Positions 43,297 to 56,368 of a DNA stretch of 64,000 bases are shown in pieces; position 1 is the stretch's first letter; each line of letters begins with the position of its first letter. Position numbers and translations under genes: made by a program. The stretch is from Pseudeuparius sepicola (taxonomy: Eukaryota > Arthropoda > Insecta > Coleoptera > Anthribidae), in NCBI GenBank assembly GCA_963920635.1, contig OY987298.1, positions 110,288,035 to 110,352,034 of the forward strand. Reading direction: 5' to 3'. The notes below the pieces were generated by a model. It had not been told where the DNA came from. It searched no databases and was given only the letters and a program-made list of their open reading frames with translations.

Positions 43297-45147
43297 ATCC
43301 CAAGTAGCATTTTTAGTGGGCGCCACGTAACGACCACTACCGTAGAAACTTTATCACTATAATAGTGGCCGACACGTTATAAGAACCTTTCTGTAATGGG
43401 GAACAATTATTTTTGGCTGGCTGCCACGATGCTACCACGTTTTTGCAACTTTCTCCCACCAACTCGAAATTACTGACATTGACGGTGTTAATCGGGAATA
43501 TAACTACTATATATGAGTATTTATTATATTTTAATGTAATTAGAAGATGGGAATAAAAACACAACGATTTCAAATTTACTGTCAGACATAGACGTTACAG
43601 CTCGAAATACGAGCACGCCCTCCCTCAATATTCAATATTTTCAAATAATAAAATAAAAAGTGAGGAGCACTGAGCACACTTTTTAAACATATCTAAGTAG
43701 ATATGTAAGTACATACCCCAAACATTTTCTTTATTGTTCCTGGTCACGTAAAACCAATAATTAATTACTAATATATTTTAACGAAGAACAATGACGAGAA
43801 ATAAATTTTTATTCCTGTTCATTTTGTCATTTTGTCATAATGGCGGCAGAAAGCTCATTCTTAAATATGGCGTCTTGCCTAAAATATAACTTTAAAGTAA
43901 TTTCCACATACATTTGCGTATTTGAGGTGTTTGTTACTTGACCTTAGTGGCCGTATAGTGGCGGAAACTGTGTTATTCCACTTCATAGTTACTTTCACCA
44001 TTTGAAAGTGGCGGCCACGTCACAGACACCACTGCAGCCACCATCATCTACGCGCGAGTGTCAATTTCCATAACCTCAAAAGTTGAGGAATAAAGCTTTC
44101 GCAACGACTATTAAAATACAAATTCTTTATTTCGTGTTAAGATACTTACATCAAGCAAAATAAGACAGACAGGCACTTACAAAGTACATATTTTACATGT
44201 AGTTAAAATCTCGAAATAAATTTACAATAATAAATTCACAATAACACACACTTTAGGCGAAGGTTTTATTCAAGAATTCGTCCACCGAGTAAAAAGCATC
44301 GAGTAGCAAAAATTTACTTAATAGTTTTTAAATTTTGGAAGTGGCAGATCAGAGTAGGTACTAATGGTAGCTTGTTAAAGATTCTTATCCCTAAGAAGCT
44401 TACACCGCTGTCACACCTCTTCAAGCGACAATATTCTGGAAGCAGGTCCTGCTTTCCCAGAGTGTAATATTATGCACATCATCATGTTGTTCATATTGAC
44501 TACTCGACTTAAACACTATACTTGTATTTAAATTTCACACATCGAATAATTAATTCAAAGAATGAACACTAAATCTCACTGCACTACAATCACCACATTG
44601 ACACCGCGTTAGCAGAAATATGCGCCTCACTTGATAGTGGCGGTCACTATAGAGTGAATTTTGATGGTAATGATAACTTTGTATTGGCTTTGATGTCATA
44701 TGCGAACGTGAAAATCTCTTCTAAAAGTGGCAAAAACTTGGCGATGACCACTAGTTATCACCAACAAGTTTCGCCACTTTCAAGGTTTAGTAGAGGTGAC
44801 CAAAACGTGGCCGCCACTATCACGCGCACGCTAAAGTTGTCGCCACTTCTAAGATATATTTTAGTGATACAGTTTGGTCGCCGCCACTTCCATTTTCACT
44901 TTGAATGTATAAGAACTTTAAGGTGATTTTCAGTAGTAATCACGACGTTCCAAACACCTTAAGCACCACTAAAAAGTTATGAAACTATATAGTGACTACT
45001 AGCGGTGAAATTGACGTGATCACCACTATTTTCGTAGAAAATAAAGTAAATCTTACTGCAAAGTTGTAGATTTAGTGGTGATTACGTAATGGCCACTGTA
45101 GAAGTGGCGATACGATAAGTTTTCATAACTTAGATGCTGCTTGGGAT
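43297..45147. mobile_element. Inverted-repeat element with clustered GTGGC motifs (unclassified)
   Basis: The ends read ATCCCAAGTAGCAT (43297-43310) and, inverted, ATCCCAAGCAGCAT (45134-45147). Inside, both subterminal zones carry many copies of GTGGCGGCCAC-like, GTGGCGAC-like and ACCACT-like motifs in both directions, spaced irregularly. Such clusters resemble transposase-binding sites of large non-autonomous DNA transposons. No transposase is seen and the target duplication is unclear. Confidence 0.6.
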
Positions 45148-46632
45148 ATTTGGTTGATGGTATGAGTTCCTTTTGGGAGACTTTGTATATCAAAATATTG
45201 TGTGTCACATTGGAAAAATACTACCTTAGAATTAGGAACAATTATTATAATTTTGTTTTGTAATTATTTATTTTTAGGTGCCTCATTTTATGTTAAAAAA
45301 TTATTTTTTGTCATTACCTCAATTAGTAATATCGTAAATTATAATAATTATTTTTATAGTAGGTAGGTATAGGTATATCGGGTTTTAAATGTGATTCAAT
45401 AAATCTATAGGCTCAAAACTAGTTCTGCCGCGGGCTGGTCGCGCAACACAAGAGCTTCAAATTGTGATTCTGCTTTTAAAAGGCCGAGAAAGGGCCTGTA
45501 ATGCCTATAATGAACAGTGAGTCTACGTTATATTTTTTTATTTATAAGTTTAACATTATTATAATTCCTATAATAGAAAAAATAATACTTGGTCATAGAG
45601 GAATTTAAGATTTGAGATTTTCAGAAATGATTAAAATTATTCTAACAATCTAAACATGTCATCTCTTTGATTCATAATGGAAGGATTACACTTTTTTTTA
45701 TTGTGTATGTATTTCGACGTTCTATTTCAATTAATTCGCCAAAACTTTCAGTGTGATAAAAAGTCGGAACCCCGTAAAGCTTCCTTAGTTCTAGAAATAT
45801 TATTTTAATGCAACATAGCTAATATCATTGAGTAAAATATGTTATGTAAATAGAAACTAAACAGATGTAAAATTAGACAACTCATTCATGCCAAAGTAAC
45901 ATGCCGCCATCTACCTTTGAACAAAAGATTGACAATGAATAACAATGAATTTGATCTAATATTTTCTCAAATAGGTAGCGGGAGATTACTTAAGCATCAA
46001 TGAACTGTCAAATTTGGCAGTTGTTGTTCTTCCTATAGAAACAAAGTCAGTCTTATAAACGCTACTTTTATTATACCTACATAAAAATCAAAAATTTGCT
46101 GAAATATCGCTACCAAAATCAGCAGAAAAAAATACGTTCACTTTATCACTTCTTCTGGAAACTGCAGTTTTTTGGATTTTATATTTTTTTATACATGAGC
46201 TTGTCCTGATTTGCTTCTAGGTGCCCCATTTTACTCAATACTTAAACCCATTGTTAACCCTACCTTTTGGAGGACATTTCAGAATCCGTACTTTAGTCAG
46301 ACCCGTCCTTATTTTTGAAATAAGAATCTACACCAAATCTAAACTTGCTAAAGTTTTCGACTTACCGAAAATTTGTGCAGTACTTCCGGCTTTACCGGAA
46401 ATTTAGACCGGAAGTTAGTGACAGATTTTACTCGGTATGCGTTTCAGAGGTGAGAGGACATTATGATTCGTATATTCTAACCATCATGAGGAATTAATCA
46501 GAGTCATTCAGGGTTAGGTTTTCATATGGAAAAGTGAGTCTTCATTTATTCGAAAACTACCTATGCGTTTTGATCTGATTTTAGTCGGGCTGACATGAGT
46601 TTTAAAATGAAGTTCAAATAGTTACGTTTTTC
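45148..46632. other. Non-coding sequence
   Basis: AT-rich, no supported gene, no clear repeat boundaries. Confidence 0.45.
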
Positions 46633-46636
46633 TTAA

Positions 46637-46982
46637 GAGGGGGTTGCCGACAGCGAAAGTGACGTTAGATTTCGTATTTTTTTAAGTTGTATAGCATAAA
46701 ATCTATAATAACATTTTACCTGGCAAAAAATTAGTAGATACAAACATCTCTGTCTCCATTTTAATCATAAGATCTTAAAAGCATATGCACTGGAATTATT
46801 ATTTTTCCCAAGGTTGTCATAAACTATAAAACAAAACACTGCTTGTAATATCTTATGATTAAAATGAAGACAGAGATGTTTGTACTAAATTTTTGCCAGG
46901 TAACATGTTATTAGATTTTATGCTATATACAACTTAAAAAAATACGAAATCTAACGTCACTTTCGCTGTCGGTAACCCCCTC
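46637..46982. repeat. TTAA-flanked foldback MITE (346 bp), copy 2
   Basis: Same family as 30958-31295, with TTAA at 46633-46636 and 46983-46986. Confidence 0.88.
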
Positions 46983-46986
46983 TTAA

Positions 46987-47187
46987 GGTAATTCAATGCC
47001 AAATTACCACAAGCTTTAATCAAAAAGCTTGTCGCACTAAATATTCATATATATGTACCTACCAATAAGATTTATTAGATAGTGACTGGTGGACAAGCAA
47101 GTATTCGCCGAAATACATATGTACATTTTCAAATTCGCGCTATAGACTTTTTGATTAAAGCCGGTTGCAAATTGGCATTGAATGACC
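46987..47187. repeat. Second TTAA MITE, adjoining (201 bp)
   Basis: Starts GGTAATTCAATGCC and ends with the inverted GGTCATTCAATGCC. Its arms share 'ctttttgattaaag'. It is flanked by TTAA at 46983-46986 (shared with the preceding MITE) and 47188-47191. Confidence 0.75.
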
Positions 47188-47324
47188 TTAACAAAAATCT
47201 AAACTTACTTTACTCGTTTATGCGTATAGGTACATACATATACATGGCCTGAATAAAAGTATGTTTTTAAAAAGGTTTTTTATTCTTATTTTACTTTGTT
47301 ATTTTTAGTAGGTATTTGATTCCC

Positions 47325-47765
47325 ACGTCACGAGGGTTGTAAAGAAATTTAGTCTGTCCTCTTGGGGAATCCGATATATTGGATTTAGTATGAGGCCACT
47401 CACCCTATCGTTTTATACTTGTCAAACTCTTTCATTTGATACCCATGTTATGTTCAAGGAGGTTGTGATTAAATAGGTAATCCGCCACTTGGGGTGGCCG
47501 CCATATTGGATTTAGTGTGATGCCACTCACATTATCGCTTTCTACTGGTCAATCCCTTTCAGTTGTTATCCACGTCAAGGAGGTTGTGATGAAATACGTT
47601 ATCCGCAATTTTGGGGCGGCCGCCGTATTAGATTTAATATGACGTCTCTAATCTTATCGTTTTGTACTAATCAAACCCCTTTGTTTGACACCCATGTCAA
47701 TTAGGTTGTGAAGGAAGGTAATCCGCCATCTTGAGGCGGCCGCCATATTGGATTTGGTATGACGA
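47325..47765. repeat. Tandem repeat, about 120-bp period, four units
   Basis: A 'gccgccatattggattt' type core recurs near 47373, 47493, 47614 and 47734. The rest of each unit ('tcgttttatacttgtcaa', 'gaggttgtgatgaaat') is also kept in diverged form. Confidence 0.85.
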
Positions 47766-48123
47766 CCAATTTTTACCTACCTATTAAGCTTCCAGTTGTG
47801 CTTTCAGAGTTATTCAGTGTGGAGTTTTCTTTGACTTCAGCAAATCAAATAGGTCTTGGGAAACAAATTCTATGATTATATATATGGAAGTATAACGGTA
47901 TATCGGTTTAATTTTAATGGTTCGAGTGATTACAATAATTGGTAAAAAAAAAAATTCGCATAAAATATGGACATTATCAATTAGATATTATTTCAGGGGC
48001 AAACTCTTCTCGGCAAAATAAGGCGGAAAGTCCACTTTACATTAAATTAAAACTGATTGCATTTCTAGACACTCATTTTAACTTAGAAAAAAATATATTC
48101 TTACCTAATAAAGTCCACATACT

Positions 48124-48535
48124 TGTTACGGGCGACGTGAAGACGAAGACTTTTTAAAAAACTTTTATTCGAGTAACGCGAGTTACAGAGTTTCGGCTTA
48201 GACTACAGACAAGACTAGAATTAACACTCTTACTTTACTAGGTCCTATTTATACAGATCTGTTATGCTGAGGTGTTGTGGTTCTCATGGGAAAAGAATAT
48301 AAAGACAAAGGGAAGATCAAATTCTGCAATTCTTGCAGTAAGCAAGTTTTAACAATACTCAAAAGGAATATGATATGTTCTAGTAATCATTCTAGAACAA
48401 TATACAATGGAAAATTATATCTTTGTAGTAAGCATCTTGAACAATAGAGAATGAGAACATAATATCCAACAGTAAACAGAATCAAGGGTAAAAACAAGGT
48501 TATGATCAAGGTGATGCTTGAGGTCGGATATAACA
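48124..48535 (-). repeat. 3' LTR of copy C
   Basis: 412 bp, followed on its inner side by the polypurine tract at 48536-48546. Confidence 0.92.
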
Positions 48536-48583
48536 CCTTCCCCCTTATATTAAAAATTTGTGTTAACAAATTTTGACATTAAA

Positions 48584-50441
48584 TTAGGCATATGTTTTAG
48601 TATTAGAATTTAGTTCAATTTCTTCTTCTTCGCGAGGTTCGTCCAATCTATACGAAGGTCTTCTTTTGACAGTAACAAATTTTCTTAAATTTTGAAAAAC
48701 GTGATTTCGAGTTCTAGGAGGTTGTGGAGGATCGTCTCCGTTGTTAGTAGTAATAATGCCTATTTTAATGTTCCTAGACTTTTTACATTTAAAATAAAAG
48801 TACACAATAATTAAAAGTATGATTAAAGTAATGGATAGATATGTCAATATTGGCGTATACTTATTTACAGTTGGTTCGTTAATAATATTATCAAGATCCT
48901 TTGCATATTCGTCTAATTTATGCTTTGCGACATTTAAATCGTCATAATTAAATTTATTTAGTTGTAAAGGTTTTAAGTCAGGATATTTTAGTTTATTTGG
49001 AGTTTCTTTGCAACATTCAAATGGTATATTAATTGGGTGAAATTTATAGGTTTGATTAGATTTATTTAAATTTTTCGTTTGAATTTTAGTACTTCCAATA
49101 TAAGCAATGCATTCGGATTTTAACGTTAAAATTGAAGTTTTGTCTAGCATTATAGTCAAAGGATTTTGATTTTTGCACTTAATAGTTATAGGAAATATTT
49201 CACTTAAAATTATTAACCATTGATTCTCTTGAATCAATTGTACATTGTAACTTTCAATTGAAATTGTGACTATGTCACAAGTATTAGGTAAATGGGTTTT
49301 TACCTCTAATAATTGAGCTTCACATCTTGAATGTGAGTCAATAGGAGTAGGATATAAATCCTTGCACATTATTAAATCAAATGCTAGTTCTTTACAATTT
49401 TTTATATCATAGAGAATTACATAGAGAGTTGGGTCATCGCTTTTTGCTACAAATTTAGTATCAGTGGATACCATGTGATAAAATCCAGTTTTATTGTCGA
49501 AAATTGGAATAGGATAAATTCTATAAAGAGTATACCATTGAGGTTCTACTAAAGGAATATCTAATATAAAAACAAGTCTATTTTCTGTTTGAAAAACCTT
49601 TAGTTCTATAAAATCAAGATAAGTTGCAACATTTAGAAGTTGAGGAGTTTTGTTTAAAGTTTGAGCGATTATTTGCAAATGATGAACTAGGTCTTCAGGA
49701 GTTATAACTGACGTGTGAATGATATGTAACTTTGCAAAAGTAATAGAGTTTAGAATGTCATTTAAATTGCTTTCGATAAAAGTATAGGATTCTAGGAGTC
49801 TTTCGGCCATCTCTAAAACTTGTAATTTTGCAGTGTAATAATTAAAATTATCAGAAATGTTATAAATGTAATTTTCGATTTGTTTTATGTCATTATTAAA
49901 AGTAATTTCATCAATTTGTAATTTGTTGATAGAGTCGTTAAAGTTTTTGATAACTGAAGTAGTTACTAAAATTTGTTTTTTCATTAATTTTTCTAATTCG
50001 TGTTCGTCTCTGTTAATTTTGTCGATACAATCGTTATAATACTGTCCGTCTGAAGCGTCTAAATTTCCGGTAATAAATTTCCAAACTGACCCTAAACCAT
50101 TAATTAAACCTCTTTTATATCTTCTTACATCAATAGCTAATTCTTCAAATTTGAGCGCAATGTTTTCGGAAAGTTGATTTAGTAAAGTGAGATGTGACTT
50201 AACTTCGCTTAGAAAGGCGGCCATTCGTACGTCTTTTGGTTGAATTATAAATTGCATATTTTCTAAAATTTTATTATTATTTTCGAATGTTGTTTTTAGA
50301 GATGAAATGTCTTTATACACCAATAAACTCCACTTGTCATTAGAAATTTTGAGTCCGGATTGCTCTTGATAGAACACGCCTATGGTGTTATTAATTGGTC
50401 GCAGTGTATATTGTGCCATAACGGTAGCGAACAAAGAAAAT
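48584..50441 (-). CDS. env: Env, F-like fusion glycoprotein, copy C (exon 2)
   Basis: Same architecture as copy B env: signal region, RRYKR cleavage site, fusion region, helical ectodomain, transmembrane segment and tail with PPQPP. The acceptor AG is 50442-50443. With leader exon 56137-56153 the total is 1875 bases, in frame, about 624 residues. It lacks five codons present in B, near 49650 in the middle of the ectodomain, without changing frame. It is the only open gene of this copy. Confidence 0.88.
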
Positions 50442-50460
50442 CTGTAACGAAGTTTCAGAA

Positions 50461-53400
50461 TTAGGAACTTGGTTGGATATAACAAATTATTTTAATATCA
50501 GTATTTTTGAAAATATATTTGATCATAGGGAGAACTGTGTCCCAATCTAATTTGTCTAATCCACAAGCTAACTTGGGTATAGCTATAATTTTATCTTTTT
50601 TCGTCAGTGCTCTCGAGACAAATTGTTCGTAATTCCTTTAAGCAATTAAATAAATTAGCATAAGTTGGTTTATAATAGAAAAATTCTTTAGTTATTAAAT
50701 AATAAATATTTCTTGTCGGAAGTTGAAGTACTGCTATTTCACCAATTGACTTATTTTGATTTTTTAGTTCATCTACGTGTCCAAATTTATTCTTAAATTC
50801 TTTTGCAATTCCTGCATTCATTTCTAAATCTTTAGATACACAGTGAGCTAATGAAATATTTTCAGGGGCATCAAATAAATTGCCCAGTTCAATGGAAACG
50901 TTATTATTTTCAATAGGGATTTTTCGATCTAGAGTATAAAAGAATTCTTTAACCGTTAGTTCTTCTTCCTCCAATTCGTGACATTTCTTTAGCATATCAA
51001 AATTCATTTTTGTGGTTTGGTTAGTAATTGGGTTATGTAGCAAAGCTGAATTCGTATAAATTTCTTTAATTTTATAGGGTCCATTAAATTTGTTAGCTAG
51101 TTTATTTTTTATTTGGGACTCCTTGACATAAACCTTTTCTCCTACGCGAAATTGTCGCTGCTCCGAAACGTGTGTATCAAATCGCTGTTTCGCCTTTTGT
51201 TTGCGCATATCCGTACGCTTTCTTGCCACTTCATAATAATGCTTTATTTTATTGTTTAAATCGCGAACGTACTTAGAGATTAATTCTTGCTGATTATACA
51301 AAACTTCTGGAGGTCGAGACGAGGTGTGACCGAATAGCAATTCGTAAGGAGTAAAGCCGTGTGTTTTATTTATAGAATTGTTATATGCTATACAAGCGTA
51401 AGGAAGCATTTGAAATGGGTGTTCGTTAGGATTTTCTGTACTACATGCGCGTATCATTTCAGTTAAGGTGGCATGAAATCTTTCTAAGGAGCCATTTGAT
51501 TGCGGATGACTAACACTAGAGAAAGTTAATTTTATATTGTATAATTTACAAAGATCTTTCATTAATTGATTATTAAATTCTTTACCTACATCGCAATGGA
51601 TTCTTAAGGGAGTTCCAAAATGTTGAAAATAGAGTAAAAGAGCGTCTACTACAGATCTCGCTGTTTTATTAGGAAGTGCATAAGCTTGGGTAAATTTTGT
51701 TAGTTCGTCTCTTATGGTAAGGATATTATTTTTTACTGGGATTTCTAGGATATCGATATTTATTCTTTCGAAAGGAGTTTTAGGAGTTTCGGTAATAACT
51801 AAGGGACTGTCCAAGTTTTGTCTACAAATTTTTGTCTTTTGGCAGATTTCGCACTGCCGAATAAATGTTTCGACGTCTTTAGTTAGTCCTGTCCAATTAT
51901 ATTTTTGTTTGATGCGTCTAATTGTTTCGTTTATTCCTCGATGTAAGTTTGTCTTGCCAGAATGAAATTGATCTATTATTATAGGTATTTGGTCTTCGTC
52001 TGGTATAGTCACAATGTTCTGACAAATTGTTAGTTGGAAATTTTTATCTGAGAACAAAAAATTAAACATTTCTAAAATTGGAAAATCTGGATTGTTTTCA
52101 ATGTAATAAGTTTTATTTTCTTCGCATATATATCTTTACTGTAATAAAGAGATATGAAGAGTACTTGTATTGCGGTTTCAAAATTAAAAGGAACAGGAAT
52201 TATATAATATTTTCTTTTAGCTACGGTTTGACTGGAAAGAACATTTGCTTTATTATAGTTAAAATCAGGATTTAGCTCAAGTAAATCATCAATAACTTTT
52301 TCGTGAAGGTCTGTTAATTTGTCTTGTTGAAAAATTAGTACAATGTTCTTGTGTGTTTTGTCTAAAAGTTGATTATTTGTATATTGGATTTTAGAATAGT
52401 CGATCATTGAAGTCGTCTTGTATAGATCAAAAAATCTGTCAAATTCATTACAGATTATAGCAATTTCGTCAGTCTCATTATTGTCAATAGGCGGGTCAAT
52501 GTCTTGAGGATTATCATGGGAAGTAGATGGTTCGTCTAGGGAAGTATGAAAGGAAACAGCTTCTTTTATATGATTGATTTTGATTCGAGATAAAGCGTCG
52601 GCATTTCGATTAATTTTTCCAGGTTTATAAATTATTTGATAATTATATTCTTCTAATCTAAGTCGCCAACGTGCTAAACGACTACCGGGATCTTTTATTG
52701 AGAAAAGCCAGGTTAAAGGTCTATGATCTGTAACCAGTAAGAATTTTCGTCCGAAAAGATAAGGTCTATAGTTTTTTACGGCAGCAATTATTGCCAATAG
52801 TTCTTTCTCTATAACGCTATATTTCATTTCTGCTGGACTTAAGGTTCTTGAAAAGTATGCTATGGGAAGATCATTTCCAACAGGTCCGTGCGAAAGTACC
52901 GCGCCTACAGCAAAAGCGCTTGCATCTGTAGTTAAAACAAATTCTTTTTCAAAATCAGGATATATTAGAATTGGTGAAGTTATTAATGCATTTTAAGTTG
53001 TTCGAAAGATTCACGACAATCTTTATCAAAAATAAATGGTACGTCTTTTCTTAAAAGTCGAGTTAAAGGCTTTGTCATTTTTGCGAAGTTTGGAATAAAC
53101 TTCCTGTAGTAACCAGTAAGACCCAAAAATTGTTTAATTTGTTTAGTATTGGCAGGTTGAGGAAAATCGATAACAGCTTGTACTTTTTGTGGATTTGGTT
53201 TAACCCCTTCAGGTGTAATAACATGTCCTAAATAAATTACTTCTTTTCGTAAGAATTCACACTTATCTGGCTGTATTTTTAGATTTGAATTTCTTAATCT
53301 TTGAAAAACTTCAGTAATACGAGAGATATGTTCATTAATTGTGGAAGAATAAATAATAATGTCGTCCATGTAAACTAAGCACTTTTCGTTTTGTATCCCC

Positions 53401-54952
53401 ATTAGTATATTATCTATAACCCTCTGAAAGGTTGAGGGCGCATTACGAAGGCCAAAGGGCATACGTAAATATTCGAAATGTCCATTTTCAACGGAAAAAG
53501 CAGTTTTCGAAATGTCTTCTGGATTCATTTCAATTTGTTGAAAACCAGAAGCCAAATCTAAAGTAGTAAAATAATGGCAATTACCCAACTGATCTAATAT
53601 ATCTGAAATATTAGGCAGTGGATACCTGTCATGAACTGTTAATTCATTTAATTTCCGATAATCAATTACGATTCTCCATTTTTGTTTGCCTGAAGCGTCT
53701 AATTTTTTTGGAACGACCCATACTGGGGACGACCATGGTGAAACAGAAGCTCTAATTATTCCTTGAGAAAGCATTTGATTAATTTGTGTTTTTACTTCTT
53801 CCTTGTGAACTTGTGGATATCGATAAGATTTAGTAAAAATTGGCTTAGCGTCGCCTGTATCGATAGTATGTTTTATTTCATTAGTAAAACTTAAGAAATC
53901 TCCGTCAAAGTAAAATATATCTTCAAAATTCAAGCATAAATTAGTAATTAATTCTTTTTCTTCTTCGTTTAAATGTTCTAGCCTTAATGATTCTTTTATT
54001 TCTTCTACTCTGCTTTTCGTTTTATTAAAATTACAAATAATATTAGTACTAGCGTTCGTTTCTTTAATGTAAGGCTCGAATTCAAATTCTTCGAAACAAA
54101 TATCCTTTGTTAAAGCATTAGCGTTTAATATTGTCGTATAAAAATTACCGTCTTCGTTTATTTTTACTATAGCATTTGGCACGTATACCTTTTCTACTCG
54201 TTGTGCGCATAAAATCATTTCTTTATTCGTATATCTATTCGTATGAAACTTGCATATTTTTTCGCAACGCGGTTCTATCGTAACCTGATTTATATTATAA
54301 CTCGTATTTTCGCTTTCAAAATTATTTATATTTTCCGTGTAATCATTATTATTATTATTATTTCGTTCATAAGCGTTTATATGAAGGCTATCGTATCTTT
54401 CGTCAACATTAACTTGTCTTTTATAAACAACTCGATTATTATTATCATTATTATTCGCTAACTCGTTTAATTCATCTCCGTCTTTGAGTAATTCGTGTAC
54501 CTTATAGTACGTAATTAATTGTTTATTCCTAAAATCTACTACTGCACCGTACCTTTCTAAAAAGTCAGCGCCTAAAATTCCGTCGAATCCTATATCTAGA
54601 TCGCAAATATAAACTTTATGGGGAGAAAGAGGACCCGTAAAAGAAACAAATACCGAATAGGAATTGATTGGCCAGAAATACCTTTAATTTGAAAATTTTC
54701 TGGACATCGATTTAAAAATTGCTGAACCGTCTCTGGTTTGAAAATTGAAATACCAGCTCCTGTGTCAATTAAAATTTTGTACTTATCGGTATTATCTTTA
54801 ATATAATATAAGTTACTATTGTCAACGGTATTTATGCAAACGTTTGGTCCGTATTGGTCATACCAAGATTCTTGAAATTCGGAATAGGGTTCTGGTCCGA
54901 GGCTGTTAATTGAAAATTTTCGCTTTGGCCCAGATAATGTTGTTGGGGAGTT
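50461..54952 (-). pseudogene. pol: Pol with macro domain, family 1 copy C (broken)
   Basis: Domains are as in copy B, in order from 54952 down. Lesions relative to A and B: a 7-base deletion in protease at about 54655; one A lost from a run of five at about 52991, within RNase H, so the RT piece ends early at 52983; two extra bases at about 52121-52130, before integrase; and one extra A at 50596-50601, inside the macro domain. The last makes the macro domain stop at 50591, after the conserved Lys (50687-50689) but before the conserved Asp. RT YMDD and integrase DDE residues are otherwise present. Confidence 0.92.
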
Positions 54953-56028
54953 CTATTTTGGTTATTTGGATTTGAATTTGGGAATCTAGGAGTAAAATTT
55001 TGATTAGAAGGCTGGAAACCTGAATTATTATTAAAAGTTTTTGGGAAATTGTTTCTAGGAATATTATTAGAAAAATTTCTAGGAGGTTAATTTCTTGGTT
55101 GGAAGTTTTGAGGGTGGTTCCTAGGTTGGAAAGAAGGAGTTTGAAAATTATTTTGCTGAGGAAAAGATGGTCTTTGATGGAACCTATTTTGGGAGAAATT
55201 ATTTCTTTGGGAGTTATTTTGGAAATTGTTAGAGAAGCTAGAAGGATTTGGACCATTTCTGTAATAATTATTTTGATTTTTTGTTCGACATTCATTGATA
55301 GTATGTCCATTTCTTTTGCAATAATTACAAAATTTTGGAAAATTATTACTGGTTCTTTTGATATTATTATTGAAGACTGGTCCACGATTTTGCCTCTGAA
55401 ATTTTTGATTTTCAAAATAAGAAAGTTGCAATCCTCTCTTAATTAAAGCTATAGCATCCATCATGTTTGGTGGATTGCTAGCACGAATTAGTTGCCCTAT
55501 TCTTGGTTCTAAACCTGTCAAAACTGTATTTAAACACATGCTATCGATTAATGTAGCTTGCGATTCTTTTTGTTCCCTAGTGAGAAGGCTTTGTTTTCCT
55601 ATTGCGGCATACATTTTTGAGCAGTGAGTTTGAACTCTGCCTACAAAAGTCAAAGCATTTTCATTTTGGGATTGACACATTCTTTGTAAATCTTGAATTA
55701 ATGAAGTTAGATCGCGAGGATCTCCGAAATGAACGTTAAGTAATTGTTTGATTTCCCTCCAGGTACTCAAGTCTCTTGAATTAATGAGTTGGGCTGCACG
55801 TCCCTTTAATTGATTTTTAATTTTTATAACAAGTAAAATGGCTTGGTCGCCAACAGTCATTTGCATGGCCCTATCACATGCAATGATAAAAGTATTTAAA
55901 TTGATTTGATCCCCATCGTATTCAGGGATGATAGAAAATATTTCGCTTAATTTAAATGGTACTTCGTCTTTATTTGAAGCGTTTGCTTCATTGTTTACAT
56001 TAGAGTTTATAGCTTCGTTATTCGGCAT
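54832..56028 (-). pseudogene. gag: Gag, family 1 copy C (premature stop)
   Basis: Co-linear with the other Gags, including the CCHC knuckle, but a CAA (Gln) codon is TAA at 55087-55089, truncating it to 313 residues within the Asn/Gln/Pro-rich tail and before the frameshift site. Ribosomes would therefore not reach pol. Capsid and knuckle would still be made. Confidence 0.92.
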
Positions 56029-56136
56029 GTTGAAATGAAAAGGTAATATCGTTATAACGTAGAAAGTTCAATAATAGCAACGTAGAAAGTTTAAAAAAAA
56101 ATCACAAATAAAATTCACTTCAAGTTTTTCACTTAC

Positions 56137-56153
56137 AATAGAAGTAACTTCAT
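56137..56153 (-). promoter_or_regulatory. Leader AUG / env exon 1 and donor, copy C
   Basis: The ATG is complementary to 56151-56153 and the exon ends at 56137 before GTAAGT, as in copies A and B. Confidence 0.7.
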
Positions 56154-56368
56154 GCTCGCTGGATGTCGTTGATGCTGCTGTTGTTGCTGGATGCTGGCCT
56201 CAGGAGACTGTCCTTCTTAGTGCCTCCGGATCTCCCTGTCGAAGACCCTTTTCAGCTGGCTCCAATCGTAGTGGTGTGGTGACCCCCGAGGAGACTGTCC
56301 TTCTAAGTGCCTCCGGATCTCCCTCGTTGAAGACCCTTTTATCGAGGATCCCACTTCTGACACCAAAT

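Noticed and set aside
44041..45130. Repeated GTGGC/GCCAC motifs as a CRISPR-like array
   Set aside because: Spacing is irregular, motifs are short and occur in both directions, and the genome is eukaryotic.
46221..46406. 61-codon frame starting MPHFTQYLNP
   Set aside because: No motif and no neighbouring support; likely chance.
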